Below, in pieces: positions 24,702-35,730 of a DNA stretch of 40,701 nucleotides. The DNA is taken from assembly GCF_000003605.2 (NCBI RefSeq), contig NW_003109988.1:16890-57590 (forward strand), written 5' to 3'. Position 1 is the first letter of the stretch. Each line of letters begins with the position of its first letter. The position numbers and the translations under genes were made by a program. The DNA comes from Saccoglossus kowalevskii (Eukaryota; Hemichordata; Enteropneusta; Harrimaniidae). The notes under the pieces were generated by a model, which worked only from the letters and a program-made list of their open reading frames with translations, did no database searches and was not told where the DNA came from.

Positions 24702-25370
24702 TATGTAACCCTCGACTAACAGCAACAGCGGCACAGCCCTGTGATGTAACAGCATATGTTAAGGCTATTACACGTGCAGTCCATTGATTTTTCTCTGCGG
24801 ACAGATCAAGGTTTTTCTGTGGTGATAAAACATCATAAATCAGGTTATAAGTAGACATGAACATCTACTGTATCAACGCAAACTAATCCTACGGGATTAT
24901 CGCAGCACACCAGAAAACACCGGTAAATGGCATGTTGTGGATTACCGACACGCAACCCTGGAGAGTGTCCGATGAGAAAACACGTCAATGTTACAATGCA
25001 TTGTGTCCCCCTAGAGAACTGTGTCAGCTCTAACGGAATGTTTTTGTAGGTAGACGGTACGTACTCTGGTTTATAAATTATGTAGGACGGACATCTGTGT
25101 AATTTACCATCTACTGCGACCTGTCATATGCTCAATTTTCACTCTGAAATATTTAAAGAAATTAATCTATTTTTGTCAAAATATTAGACTTGCGCCGTCC
25201 CAGATCTGTGGGAACGGGGTGTCTCGATACACATCACATATATCATGTAAATTTCAGCAATAATTTAATGACAATAAGGAAATCGTTTAGCATCTCAGAT
25301 TAAATAAATTCTTCTTTTAAAAATAAAAACACACCTCCTTCTTCTATATATCTTAAATTGCCGTACTTTC
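24702..25370. other. gene-free stretch
   Basis: No supported feature is visible. One 73-codon minus-strand frame (24643-24864) overlaps the MITE and is treated as chance. Confidence 0.5.
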
Positions 25371-25487
25371 CACTACACTACACTACACTACACTACACTA
25401 CACTACACTACACTACACTACACTACACTACACTACACTACACTACACTACACTACACTACACTACACTACACTACACTACACTACA
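25371..25487. repeat. (CACTA)n pentanucleotide array, about 23 copies
   Basis: Perfect CACTA repeats run from 25371 and end in CACTACAGT. There is no interruption. Such homogeneity implies a recent or actively slipping array. Confidence 0.97.
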
Positions 25488-26138
25488 GTGATTTTTGTTT
25501 CACAGGTAAAATAAAACGAAAACCCTAACATTTATTGAACATTTAATTTAGAAAAATAACCCTTAAAACCCCGTTGGCAGGCCAGCCACACTGGTTCTCA
25601 CTGCAAGAGGTTACGATCCCCACTGCCAAATTCTAAGACAAATACAAAACCATATACAAATACGTAACGTATTGTGTAATAACAAACAAACAAACAACGG
25701 CATTGGATGAGATGTATTGAGTAGACACAGACATGAAACAACGAGATTGAACCAGATGACAAGCTGAATAACAGAGGTGTAAAAAACGACTTCTGAACCA
25801 AAAGAGTTTTCACAAATGGATTTGTAATTTTCCATTTTCAAAGGAACAGAGAGCTTTATATGTTGCCCAAATTTATTCGAACCTGTCCTCCTATTTCACA
25901 AATTTGGAGTACTGGTACTGAGATTTAATTCAGCTGGTGATGCGAGTTTTGGGAATTTCCAGCGAATCCCCAAAAGCACTTCCCTCCCGTTTATTCCGCC
26001 GGGAGATATATATACCTACTTTTGCAGTGATAAAGATAAAAATGGAAAATACTCTCACACTGACGATAGAGAAAACAACGTGAGTGGTGAGGTGGTAAAA
26101 TAACAAACCACCAAAGAGAAACCGTTTTTTAAAACAGT
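25488..26138. other. spacer between the two CACTA arrays
   Basis: The spacer contains a tRNA-like GGTTACGATCCCC string at 25608-25620 that could be a decayed B box, but no matching A box was found. Minus-strand open frames at 25598-25841 and 25930-26187 are low-complexity and the latter runs into the array. No gene is supported. Confidence 0.45.
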
Positions 26139-26251
26139 ACACTACACTGCACTGCGCTGCGCTGAACTGCACTGCACAGCGCTTCACTGCGCTACACTAC
26201 ACTACACTACACTACACTACACTACACTACACTACACTACACTACACTACA
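26139..26251. repeat. second CACTA array with degenerate left half
   Basis: The left part (26139-26192) is an imperfect pentamer series of CACTG, CGCTG, AACTG and CACAG types. From about 26193 it becomes perfect (CACTA) for about 11 units and ends in CACTACAGT, the same end as the first array. Orientation is the same as the array 650 bp upstream. Confidence 0.93.
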
Positions 26252-27507
26252 GTTGGATAGTGAGGAGTAATAGTTTTTTGAGAAGTGTGTACACACCAGT
26301 TATAATACCGGCTCACTATTACCTTATATGGACGGTAGGTTGACAGCGTTATTACATGAAGGCTCTAGCATCACATTTTAAAATGTACATTATTGTTAAA
26401 ATACTTAATTAATAATTTTTGGTCTTTTGTATGGGGTTTATTTTTCCTGATTTTTGATGAGTTTTAATCTAAGATATCTGGAAAAAGGTATATTCGCTAT
26501 ATTTTTTTTTCACTGACTCATCCCTTTACCGAATATATTCTGATTCTGAGCGAAAATAAAGTATGTACTTTTAGTCTAGTAGTAGTCGTACCGTATTTTA
26601 TCCGCAGAAACCTGTTGTTGACCAGTCACCTATGAAAAACGCCACCACAGTTATTTTTTTGCAAAACATTTGTTTATATTTTAATCTTACTCTAGAAGCG
26701 GTGTTACTGTTTTTGAAGAAAGTGTCGCCATGCCATTATGTCCACCGAGCTTCGAATTAATAAATGTATCTCATACCCATGGAATAAAAGCTGCATAACG
26801 GCGAGTCAGGAAATGTTCCTGAGAAATTGAAAACAAATATTTGGCAAAATGTGGTCTTGACATCCAATCAGAATACAGTTGTTTGGAAAAAAGGGCAAAA
26901 AGTATATGAATTGCCTTATCAGACGATGCAGCAGAGTGAAAATATTAGAAATAATTGATGATTGCGAGCGCAGAGTAAAGTTGTCTTGGTAACTTCACAA
27001 GTAGATAATGAATGTAAAATAATTTTTCGGAAATATGTAACGTTGACCACAAAGGCAAAACAATTGTTTGGGAAGGCGACGACGAGTTCCGTGACTTAAG
27101 CAAAATGACGGGGAACTTGAATGAAGACGATGAGGGCAACACAGTTGTTTCGAAAAGATGCTAAATGATTTTCGTGAATGTGGTAAGTTGTTTTGTATGG
27201 AAAAATGTAAAATTAACTAGGAGATTGTTTGCGAGGTCGAAGTCCAACGATGGTAATGTTAGCTGAAAATGTACATCGAACTATGGGTGAATCGGGACAG
27301 TGTCTGAATGGAAAGGAAAGTAATTTATGAAGACACGTTATTTACAAGGTTTAAAAGTTGCCAAAATTCGCACTTTGCTTCATATCACCAGCTTTATACG
27401 TCCAGGAGCAAAAGTTGGCCGAAGAGCAAAATAATGCTCCAATCGTGACGGTCGAGCATTTTCTTGTTAATTTCTTGTGCCGACGGTTCCCGACATTAAC
27501 CAATACT
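26252..27507. other. gene-free stretch
   Basis: No exon, tRNA or inverted element could be supported. A minus-strand 65-codon frame at 26945-27142 is serine-rich and has no splice support. Confidence 0.45.
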
Positions 27508-27574
27508 CCCCCAAAGTATACCGATCATGAGTCTGATGCGATAACCACTGTGCTACCAGTTACCGGTTGGACGG
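27508..27574 (-). mobile_element. truncated tRNA-derived SINE head
   Basis: The minus strand reads TGGTAGCACAGTGGTTATCG, then CATCAGACTCATGATCGG and TATAC. This matches the head of the SINE at 17190-17601 over about 50 bp with few differences. The A box is better preserved than in the first copy. The sequence diverges before the B box, so this is a 5' fragment or a copy joined to unrelated DNA. Confidence 0.6.
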
Positions 27575-29950
27575 TCGTGCAATTAGTTTGAAAGAGCTAA
27601 AAACCTGTGATCATTTCTCGTGAATATCGAGACCGTGAAATGAGCTATCATCATCAATTGTGCCAAAAGCTCGATTTGTGAAAATATAAAAAGTCTCAGA
27701 CAACTAAAATCAATTAGTAGTCTGAAATGTGAAACAAATACTTTTCTGACTCTGAAATAACTGGAGGGCATAGAAACAAAGACCGTGACGTTTTAGCTCG
27801 GAGTGAATGCTACCGCCATCAACGGTGAAACTGGTAACTATACCAGCCAAGTAGTATTGTTACAGAAGAATGCTTGGCACATTGCAACCAGCCAAAAAGC
27901 AATTCTAAGAATTTTTTGTTATCAATTTATAATGAAATAAACTCGCGTTTGCCGCGCTCCTGTGGTCTAATTACTGCATTAACAAGTTCGAAATTTAAGT
28001 TGTTTAAAAATTCAAGAAGTACGGCGCATTGATGACACATTTCTAACACAAGAGCAAGACGAAGCAGTGAGCAGACATTTGTCTCAAACAGCATAAAGTC
28101 ACCATAACTTTTTTAATTTTATTTTTTTAATTATTCATTTTTGCGTGTGACCTTTTTCATAATTGTATTGTTTTTATTTCCTTAATTATATATATATTTT
28201 TAAATTTTCTAACTACAAACTTTTCTGGCCAGATAATTACCAAATAAAATCCCAATAAATTGTAATTATGACTATGAATAATTAAAAGACAAATTAAAAA
28301 GAAAAAAACTATAAAATATTAAATTATTCAGACTTGTTCCAACTGTCATTATATTTCGTGCGCGAATTATGGGCCAAATAACAAACACAAGCGGTAAATT
28401 TGATTATTGCGTAGATTAGGTATGTTATTGAAAGATTGAAACGCGTCGAAAGACTTTAAGATGCAGTGTGCCCTCTACAGAACTGATTTTATAGGAATTC
28501 CGAGCTAAAATGGAATCTTCCAAAATCACTGCTCGGGAGGGCGGTCTTCAAGAAAAAAATGCAATATCTATACTAAGATGTTTTAAAATATTACCTTGTG
28601 ACTAGTGAATTAGCACAAATTCGGGTTACGTCACAGCAATTGTAGGTGCGTCAGTGGCGCGTCACATCCGGTTAGAAGGCACTCTAATGGGGTATAGAAG
28701 TGAGTATTCAGCGCCTACTGCGACAAGATTGATTGATTTTACATTCTAATTTTTGAATTTTTTTAAAAACATGGGGATTCATATCAAAATATTATAGATG
28801 ACGTTTTTATCTCTTGTCATAGTGCAATATTTCGAGATATGAATAAATAATTATTCTCCATCATGATCGAAACAAGACTGGCTGCATTATGAAAATATAT
28901 TCTATTGAATTGTATTCAATTGCCAATGCACTTACAACATTTTTTGAGAATGGGCGCCGGTGTCGCCTCCGCCATATTTAAGCCGGTGTAATGTGCCAGT
29001 GTTCTCGTCTGTTTTTACGTCGATGTAACTATTACGGAATACTATGGCGGGTTAAAATTGAATCCGAACGTGTATGTTTGCGGGTGTATCAGATTTATAA
29101 TTATTATTCAGATCTATTCATTAATTTTTGTGATTTTTGAAGTACAATAAATACAGAAAGAATCGCTCATATTTATAAAAGTTACTTATGTGACATACCA
29201 CATCCATCCCAAATTCTTATGACGAATTTGAAAAAAATGGATCAAACTTTTTCCGCAGGTGTGAGTGCAACGCTTTCTTTTTGGCTAATTTTTTCCCATT
29301 GTTTTCCATTTTCAGAATTTGTATGGCATTAGTTCATAATAGTATGAAAATGACATAATTTTCAATCCACTATTAAAGTAGATGATGCCTACTCATCATT
29401 TTTGACAAAATTGGTCATAAATCGCATGACAATGTTCATTAGTTTATTATGTACAATCATGAAGCTAATGTCCATGGTACAATGAAATAGCATTATTTTG
29501 TGTGTTACACTTAAGCTTTTTGTGAAACGTGTCCTAATATTTTTTGGAAATCGATATTTTTAGAACAATTCCATAGAACACATTGTTAAAAAAATTGCAT
29601 TTGTTGACACTTTTTAAAAACCCAGATTTTTAAAATATTTCAAAACAACAAAAAGTACTCCATCATTATACAATATAGGATTTTCCTCAGCCTATGTCAC
29701 CAGGTTAGATTTTGAGATATTGTATAATATCTGTGCCATAGGAACCTATGGTAAAAGCATTATAATAGTGTAAAATGGCGACTTTCAAATAAATACAACC
29801 ATCAATTTCTCGAAAATAAGGCTAGTGACCCCCAACCTTTTAAAGTCAATAACCTTATATTACCTTGGAGTACAGTTTATTGCAAAATGAATAAATTCTG
29901 GGTATTTTAATTTATGAGTAGGTTTCTACCTTAACGGTCGTCTCGGTCGT
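27575..29950. other. gene-free AT-rich stretch
   Basis: No supported coding or RNA feature is visible. A small stem CCATAGG/CCTATGG occurs just inside the repetitive-looking region at 29738-29753. Confidence 0.45.
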
Positions 29951-30034
29951 CTCTTATGGTCTCATGCCACTAATCAACCAATGGCTGCTCGTAGCATCAA
30001 CAAGAACTGTATTAAACCTTCTATTTCTCTGAAG
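29951..30034. repeat. dispersed repeat, blocks in order A-B
   Basis: Block A (29951-29990, containing ACTAATCAACCAATGGCTGC) is followed by block B (29996-30034, containing ATCAACAAGAACTGTATTAA). Both blocks recur near 31.5 kb in the opposite order. Confidence 0.8.
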
Positions 30035-31510
30035 TAACAGTTTGCCTAGGACCACCTGAGGTTGTTGTTTTGTCCATAATTATGGCTCTATTCACTGGAA
30101 TTTAGTCATTTTGGGCAGATTTCATCTTACATAACCAAAGTTTACTTTGACCTAATTATTATAAGTTTTGACCTCTCCTGACCTTGCATAGATCTGATAA
30201 TTATGAGGTTGTGTGTTCAGCTCCATTTATTTGGCAGTAATTTTTTATCCAGAAATATTTTGCTATGCGTTTCACCCATTTCTGTCAATCTCTTATATCT
30301 TGGTTGAAGATTTTGAAAATTTGTAATTCGGTATATTTTTTGCCCTAATCTTATTAATTGGCTGTGGCTGTGGTTGGGTTGTGGTCTGTAAATATAAATG
30401 TTTTTATTAAACTGGTCCAAAAATTGTATTCATTCATCAATGAATTATTCATGTCACCACTAATTTCAATGGCTCTAGGAATTCTGAGAAAATGCTTAAC
30501 CCCTTTTTTGTCTTATTTTCACATTATGGCAGACAAACTCAACAAATTGTAGTGCGGTCATTTCTAATGTACCCTATTCAAAGTTTAATGAGGTCAAAAT
30601 CCCAAATATTTAAATAAATTCTCAAAATTGTGTTGTGTATCTTGTCACTGACAAGAGATTTGCATACTGTCAGTATATTAGCCAAGTATTACAACTCTTT
30701 CAATTTCACAATTATTGCTCTTTTCTCAGAATTTTTGTGAATAGTTAGCTAATTAATCGCATCTTGAGTTTATTATTGAACAGTGCATGTAACCCCCCCC
30801 CCCCAATTAATTAGAAATGCTGTTGATTTGAATTTAATTTGATCAGGGATGTGTAATACGAGTATTTTATATTTAGACCCTTTTCTGGTTTGTATATTTT
30901 TATTTTTATTTATTTTTAAATCATAAAATTGTTTCGTTGAACTACTTTTTTTCACATAAGATTTGATTAAGCTTTTTATGTTGAGCAAATTCTATGTGTG
31001 GCCATGGTAAATCAAACCACTGTTGTGTTTTGGTATATCCAAGGTTGCCCATCACAGGTCTCTGGCCTAAATGTAGATACCGTGGAATTGTTTTTTTTTG
31101 TTTTTAATTAATTGGAGAAATAATAAGCTGATGAATTGAGACTTTTCATTCAGTAGAATTTTTTTTAAAAATTATAGTGGTTAACTACCTTTACTTGTCA
31201 TTATTCTATGTATTATTTATAGAAATTAATTAAAATTACTAATCATGCCAAACGTTGGTCTGTACTTGTTTGTGGTGAATGAGAACATTATACCTTACAG
31301 TACTGCATCTAATAATCAGGCTTATATTCATTGCCTACCATCTATGTTGGTGTTATGCTGAGTGTGTATGTTGCCACTTTCTACAACTAATTGTCTGGGT
31401 ATAGGGCGCCACCAAGTGGTAGATTTTGATAAATAACTCCCAGGGTTTAAATTTTGGGGATTTTTTTGCATGGGAAATTACTCGTCTAATGATATTCCAT
31501 CATATATAAG
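30035..31510. other. AT-rich stretch between repeat copies
   Basis: A C12 tract lies at 30793-30804. No exon or RNA gene is supported. Open frames at 30217-30552 overlap on both strands and look like chance. Confidence 0.45.
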
Positions 31511-31582
31511 ATCAACAAGAACTTTATTAAACTTTCTTATTTCTCTTAAGGTCTTATGCCACTAATCAACCAATGGCTGCTC
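31511..31582. repeat. dispersed repeat, blocks in order B-A
   Basis: Block B' (31511-31550) directly abuts block A' (31551-31582). The two are the same blocks as at 29951-30034 with the order swapped, on the same strand. A B-A-B or longer tandem ancestor would explain both arrangements. Confidence 0.8.
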
Positions 31583-32058
31583 AATTTAAATGCCTAGCAA
31601 GAACCAATGAAATTTGTAGCTGTGGGTTTATTCTGTGTGTATTTGGATGTTCTAATCTTGGTGATTTTCCAGTGATTTCTGTTGGTGCAATCCAAATACA
31701 GTAGGTGTGTCTTGTTTACCTGAGATTTGCAAGAGTTTGAGCTGGCCAACATGTTAGTTTTTTTCATATGGTTGATTACTGGCATGCTGATTCCCATTTT
31801 TGAGCCACATTTTCAACTTTCTTCGTCATTTTCATATAGCAATCTCGTCATATGTTAACATTGTCGTCTATGAGCCCTTATGGATGGAAACAACGCCCCC
31901 AATGGTGACCTGCGAGGAAAGTCCTGTAAATCCTAGGGCACATACACTCAGTGTACACGATGTGGTAAAGTGAACTGCGATGTGTCACTGACTTGCTGCT
32001 CTGGTGAATGAAATTACTGCATATTTCTGATTCCTCGGGGCAGCAACCGTGAGTCAAG

Positions 32059-32158
32059 ATGGTGTTCGAGTCTATTATCACCGATCTTATGAACAAATAC
32101 CTGGGTGATTTCGTGGAAAACCTTGACAAGTCACAACTAAAACTGAGTATTTGGGGAG
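32059..32158 (+). CDS. VPS13: VPS13A/C-type lipid-transfer protein, first coding exon
   Basis: The exon opens at ATG 32059 in a good context (A at -3, G at +4) and reads 33 residues beginning MVFESIITDLMNKYLG. It ends at a G|GTAAGC donor after 32158, leaving in phase 1. The sequence is the conserved N-terminal chorein motif of VPS13 proteins: the pattern MVxESxxxDxxNxxLGDxVxxLxxSQLxLxIWxG matches VPS13A and VPS13C. It is closer to VPS13C in the segment DFVENLDKSQLKL. VPS13B and VPS13D begin differently. VPS13 proteins are very large rod-shaped bridges that carry bulk glycerolipids between membranes at contact sites such as ER-mitochondria, ER-endosome or ER-lipid droplet, and this exon forms the start of the rod. 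No second exon is present in the remaining 8.5 kb. Most invertebrates may have one A/C gene, so I do not assign a paralogue letter. Confidence 0.93.
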
Positions 32159-33080
32159 GTAAGCAACACATACATGCGATTCGCTGTCGATCAACAGCAG
32201 TTACTATTTCTGAATTTATTTATCAATGTATAACTGAAATCCCTGATGTCTAAGCGGTGTTTACGATGTACTAACAACCTCTGTTAAACCCGTTTTCTGT
32301 GACACAGCTTCTACGTAACCGAGTTCAAGTTTGTTTACGTTTACGGTTGATATCAAAATGTCGACTTTGCCTTTTTAGCGCATCCGGCCGCGTTGACGTA
32401 ATATGTCATAGCACTGGCTGTCAGCTTGCATGCACACCACTGCCCTATTAATTTCTATTAACTTCAAACATTATAATTCAAGGACACAAAACCATCCGTT
32501 GAAGGTTCTCGGTGATTGTGCAGACTATTCTTCATGTATTTGAATCGACGAAACACCGTGATCTCGTGACGGTGACACAAAAGCAACACGCCCACCATGG
32601 TGCCTATACTTGGAATGCTATGCCGAATAACCTTCTTCAATTACGTGGCTCTATTTTGAAACCCCCAAGCCTTCGTCTACATTTATGAAGTTAAAATAAT
32701 AATTGTTGTTATCACAGTTAGCATTCTGTCCCACTATTAAATGTCTAACTGGGTTCATTGAACTTTGGTTAGTCTGTGATGACTATTGTTCTGAGCATCA
32801 CACCCCACTGCAATTTACGATCAAATGCATTCCACACTTTTATTGACTGACTGGCAGTTCTGTATGTGTCAGCTATTTATATTATTTATAACAAATATTT
32901 TCTATTATATTTTATAAATGAATATTGCAATAAAATAAATTGTTGTTGGCACTCAAAATATTTATATTTATAATTAGACTCCTGCTTAATGCTTAAAACT
33001 TTAGTTTGTGAGAAATGCTAAGTACAGATTAAATCAGGCCTGTTTTTAAGACCAAATCCAGAGCCTTAGCATGGGCTAAC

Positions 33081-33102
33081 CAGGGAGCTGCACAGCTCCC
33101 TG
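33081..33102. repeat. perfect hairpin, 10-bp stem and 2-nt loop
   Basis: CAGGGAGCTG, CA, CAGCTCCCTG is a perfect inverted repeat. Imperfect inverted words (AGCCTTAGCATG and CATGAATGCTTAGCGCAGGCT) flank it, so it may be the centre of a larger decayed inverted element of about 75 bp. Confidence 0.85.
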
Positions 33103-33680
33103 TGCTAACGAAGCGTGCATGAATGCTTAGCGCAGGCTATGTGCCCAAAACACCATTGAATTCAATGTTCATTTGGAAGATTTACTATTATATTCGTAAC
33201 TATTCATTTCAGTATGACATTTCCGACATGACAATCATTGCAAGCACACATATTATGTTTGTTCTTGATAAAAAATTAACTGCAGACAAGACTCTGTGCT
33301 ACTTCCTGTTATTCTGTAATCTGGTATTGTATTGTTTTATAACCGTAAAACTAACGTGTATACCTTCCTAGTTACTGTACTGAGTAATCATAGTTACCGT
33401 AAAATGACTGAAGATTTTTGTATATTCTTAACAAGTTTGGGCGTTCATTAGTCCATGCATGGAGGTAAAAAGAGAAGGAGTCACAGCCAAGCTTAGATCA
33501 AAGGTACCAGGATGGTCGCCGCTGTTTGTACATAGATCAGGGAGTTTATTTGCCGAACGGATCAAGGAGGACAGTTTCCTCTTAGGGCAGTGAGGATTAC
33601 CGTGAATCAGCATACTACGGACGCCTTCGGCGGCACTCTGTGATTTTCGTGACAATTCTGTCAAATTCTTATAAACAAAT

Positions 33681-34200
33681 ATGGCGACGATCGATAACGC
33701 GTACGAGTTTGACTACGATGCTGAAACTGCTATGTCCTTCATTTCAGAAGACGTAAACGAAATCGAAGAGCATATTACAGACGAAAAATTGTTTTCCATA
33801 TGCTGTGAACGAAACGATTACTCAAAAACAAAAAAAAATGCAGCGAATTTCTTGTTGACGCACTGCCGTAGGAAGTAGGACATACAAGGGATATAAATTT
33901 CAAAAAGCGTCATTTCGAACCTCAAAATTCAGTCACTGGTACAACGCGGTGCGGTCCATGCCATGCACCATTGCAAAGATCATTAAACGAGCTTTATTGT
34001 GGACTAAAAAATAGTACTAGCAAGGTTTCGAAACATTACAATATTGCTGATTCAAAACTACAACGGAAAATGTGCTGAAAAACGAAAAATTACATAAACT
34101 TAACAAGAAACTCTCTGATTTTCAAAATTCCAACTTTCCCGTTCTCACAAACACGTTTCCTCTACGTATAAAAGATCTGCGCATGCTTTATGTCCTTTGA
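33681..34200 (+). pseudogene. decayed coding relic spread over three frames
   Basis: An ATG in good context (33681) opens a 65-residue acidic frame to 33878. Near its end is an A9 run and a KTKKNAANFLL segment. A second frame is open from 33872 to 34078 for 68 codons with basic, gene-like composition, including the paired cysteines RCGPCH. A third frame is open from 34075 to 34200 with a coiled-coil-like LKNEKLHKLNKKLSDF. The frames abut almost exactly, as in a gene broken by frameshifts. I do not recognise the family. The first segment is loosely reminiscent of the region before tyrosine-recombinase domains in Crypton-like proteins, a weak inference. A multi-exon live gene is less likely because no good splice sites join the frames. 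Confidence 0.4.
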
Positions 34201-34887
34201 CATTTACTGCGACACCATAAAACAAGACCTTGGAATGTGTACTGTGCTCAGCAACGCTTAAGAGTAAATGACGTGTCGGCGACGATCCTGGGGTGAAAGG
34301 ACGATAAGACAAAGGGAATTATAGGATTAAACTTGTTTAAAACGAAAGAAGTTTAGGATTATTTTACCTCCATGGTCCCTGCTAACCATTGTTTCCTTTT
34401 GTGTGTGAATGCAATTGGGTCTATCCGATATGCAAACATTTGGGATTAGCTTAAATCTTAGTCCATACTTCGTGTAGTAAATCTTAGCCTGTAGATTGTG
34501 TGGCATGAAAACTACTATCAATTAATAATTTAAGTGTTGAAATTTGACTGGCAATACTAACTCCACTCATAACAGTCCCTTTATGTAGAGGGAATTAACT
34601 TGAACTTCACAAAGATTTCAAAAGGTAATTGCGTTGATGCATTAAGAACAATTTCATCACTGTTAGCCATGAAACTGGTTACCCTAGTAACCACAAAATA
34701 CTGAACACCCAATAAATTGATACAGCAGAGCTTCACCCACCCTAATATGGGTAGAATTTTACACATGTTCAGATCCTGGGTGAGGTATTTTAACACTCCT
34801 GTAAAAAGTGGCATAGTGGTGTTTCATATTCTTGCACCTCCCCTGGTGTGTTAGCAAGTAAATGTACTTCATATATTATTTTACATA

Positions 34888-35070
34888 CTGTAAAATACTT
34901 TATTTCCACTTGGAATTTACTTTTGCTGAAGGGATAATTCAGTGAAATTGAAATCCAGTGAATATACCTTTTTTCAACTCGTCAAAAATCAGTGAAAATA
35001 AATTCTATACAAAACACCCAAAAAGCATTTTCACCAAAAATTTATTCCAGCTAAAATAAGTATTTTACAG
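34888..35070. mobile_element. TA-flanked MITE with CTGTAAAATACTT ends
   Basis: The left end CTGTAAAATACTTTATTTCC (34888-34907) is inverted at the right end (35051-35070), with about two differences across the first 17 bp. TA flanks both sides (34886-34887 and 35071-35072), the target duplication of Tc1/mariner-type transposases. The element is 183 bp and has no coding capacity. It is presumably a non-autonomous mariner-type element. Confidence 0.8.
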
Positions 35071-35572
35071 TAGATAATAGGCAGTCATAGTAACATATTC
35101 AGCCAATCATATCGCTCAGATTGTATCTTCTGTCATTCAGGTTTCATTCAATTGGTTTGAAATTAATTCACATGTATATCTCATGTGTTAAATTAAGCTA
35201 TTTTATTTTTGATCACCTGCTTCTAGTCACTAGGAAATATGCTGCAAGACGTGTTGGGTTTCCAGTTGAGCAAATATAGTAAATTCTATTATTATACATC
35301 TGTCACTGTACGCCATAAGTTACAGCGTACCGTAATTTTGTGATATTTTATAGGGTATTTTAATCCTACCATATTAGGAAATGCAAATTTCAAATATAAA
35401 ATGATTACGCGTGTAAGTGTTCTCTGATAATAAAAACAAACATGGCTGCCACCTCAGTTTGACCGTACTCCACACAAAGATGTTTGCTGATTCTGTTCTA
35501 AACATTTTGGATTTTGACATTCCCATGATGTATCCTTGGGAGAAAAAAACTGGCTGCGCGCTGGTCGATACT

Positions 35573-35730
35573 TCTATGAAAACTATGTTAGACCATTTCT
35601 ATGAAAACTATGTTAGGCCATTTCTATGAAAACTATGTTAGGCCATTTCTATAAGAACTATGTTAAGGCATTTTTCATGAGAGCTATGTTAGGCCATTTC
35701 TATAGAAGCCATGTTAGGCCATTTCTATAG
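35573..35730. repeat. 25-bp tandem array, six units, left arm of possible foldback element
   Basis: Units start at 35573, 35598, 35623, 35648, 35673 and 35699, each of the form TCTATGAAAACTATGTTAGG plus CCATT. The period is 25 bp, with one 26-bp unit. The same core is present in inverse orientation at 38334-38590. Confidence 0.93.

Noticed and set aside
25371..25487. CACTA repeat as a CACTA (En/Spm) transposon end
   Set aside because: It is a simple pentamer array; no inverted end or transposase is present.
25575..25625. tRNA-like string with GGTTACGATCCCC
   Set aside because: B box has an inserted base, no proper A box or acceptor stem pairing; at most a SINE relic.
31878..32171. Minus-strand 97-codon frame opposite the VPS13 exon
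   Set aside because: Shadow of the conserved plus-strand exon.
35417..35629. 70-codon frame running into the 25-bp array
   Set aside because: Its last third is translated tandem repeat and the rest has no support.
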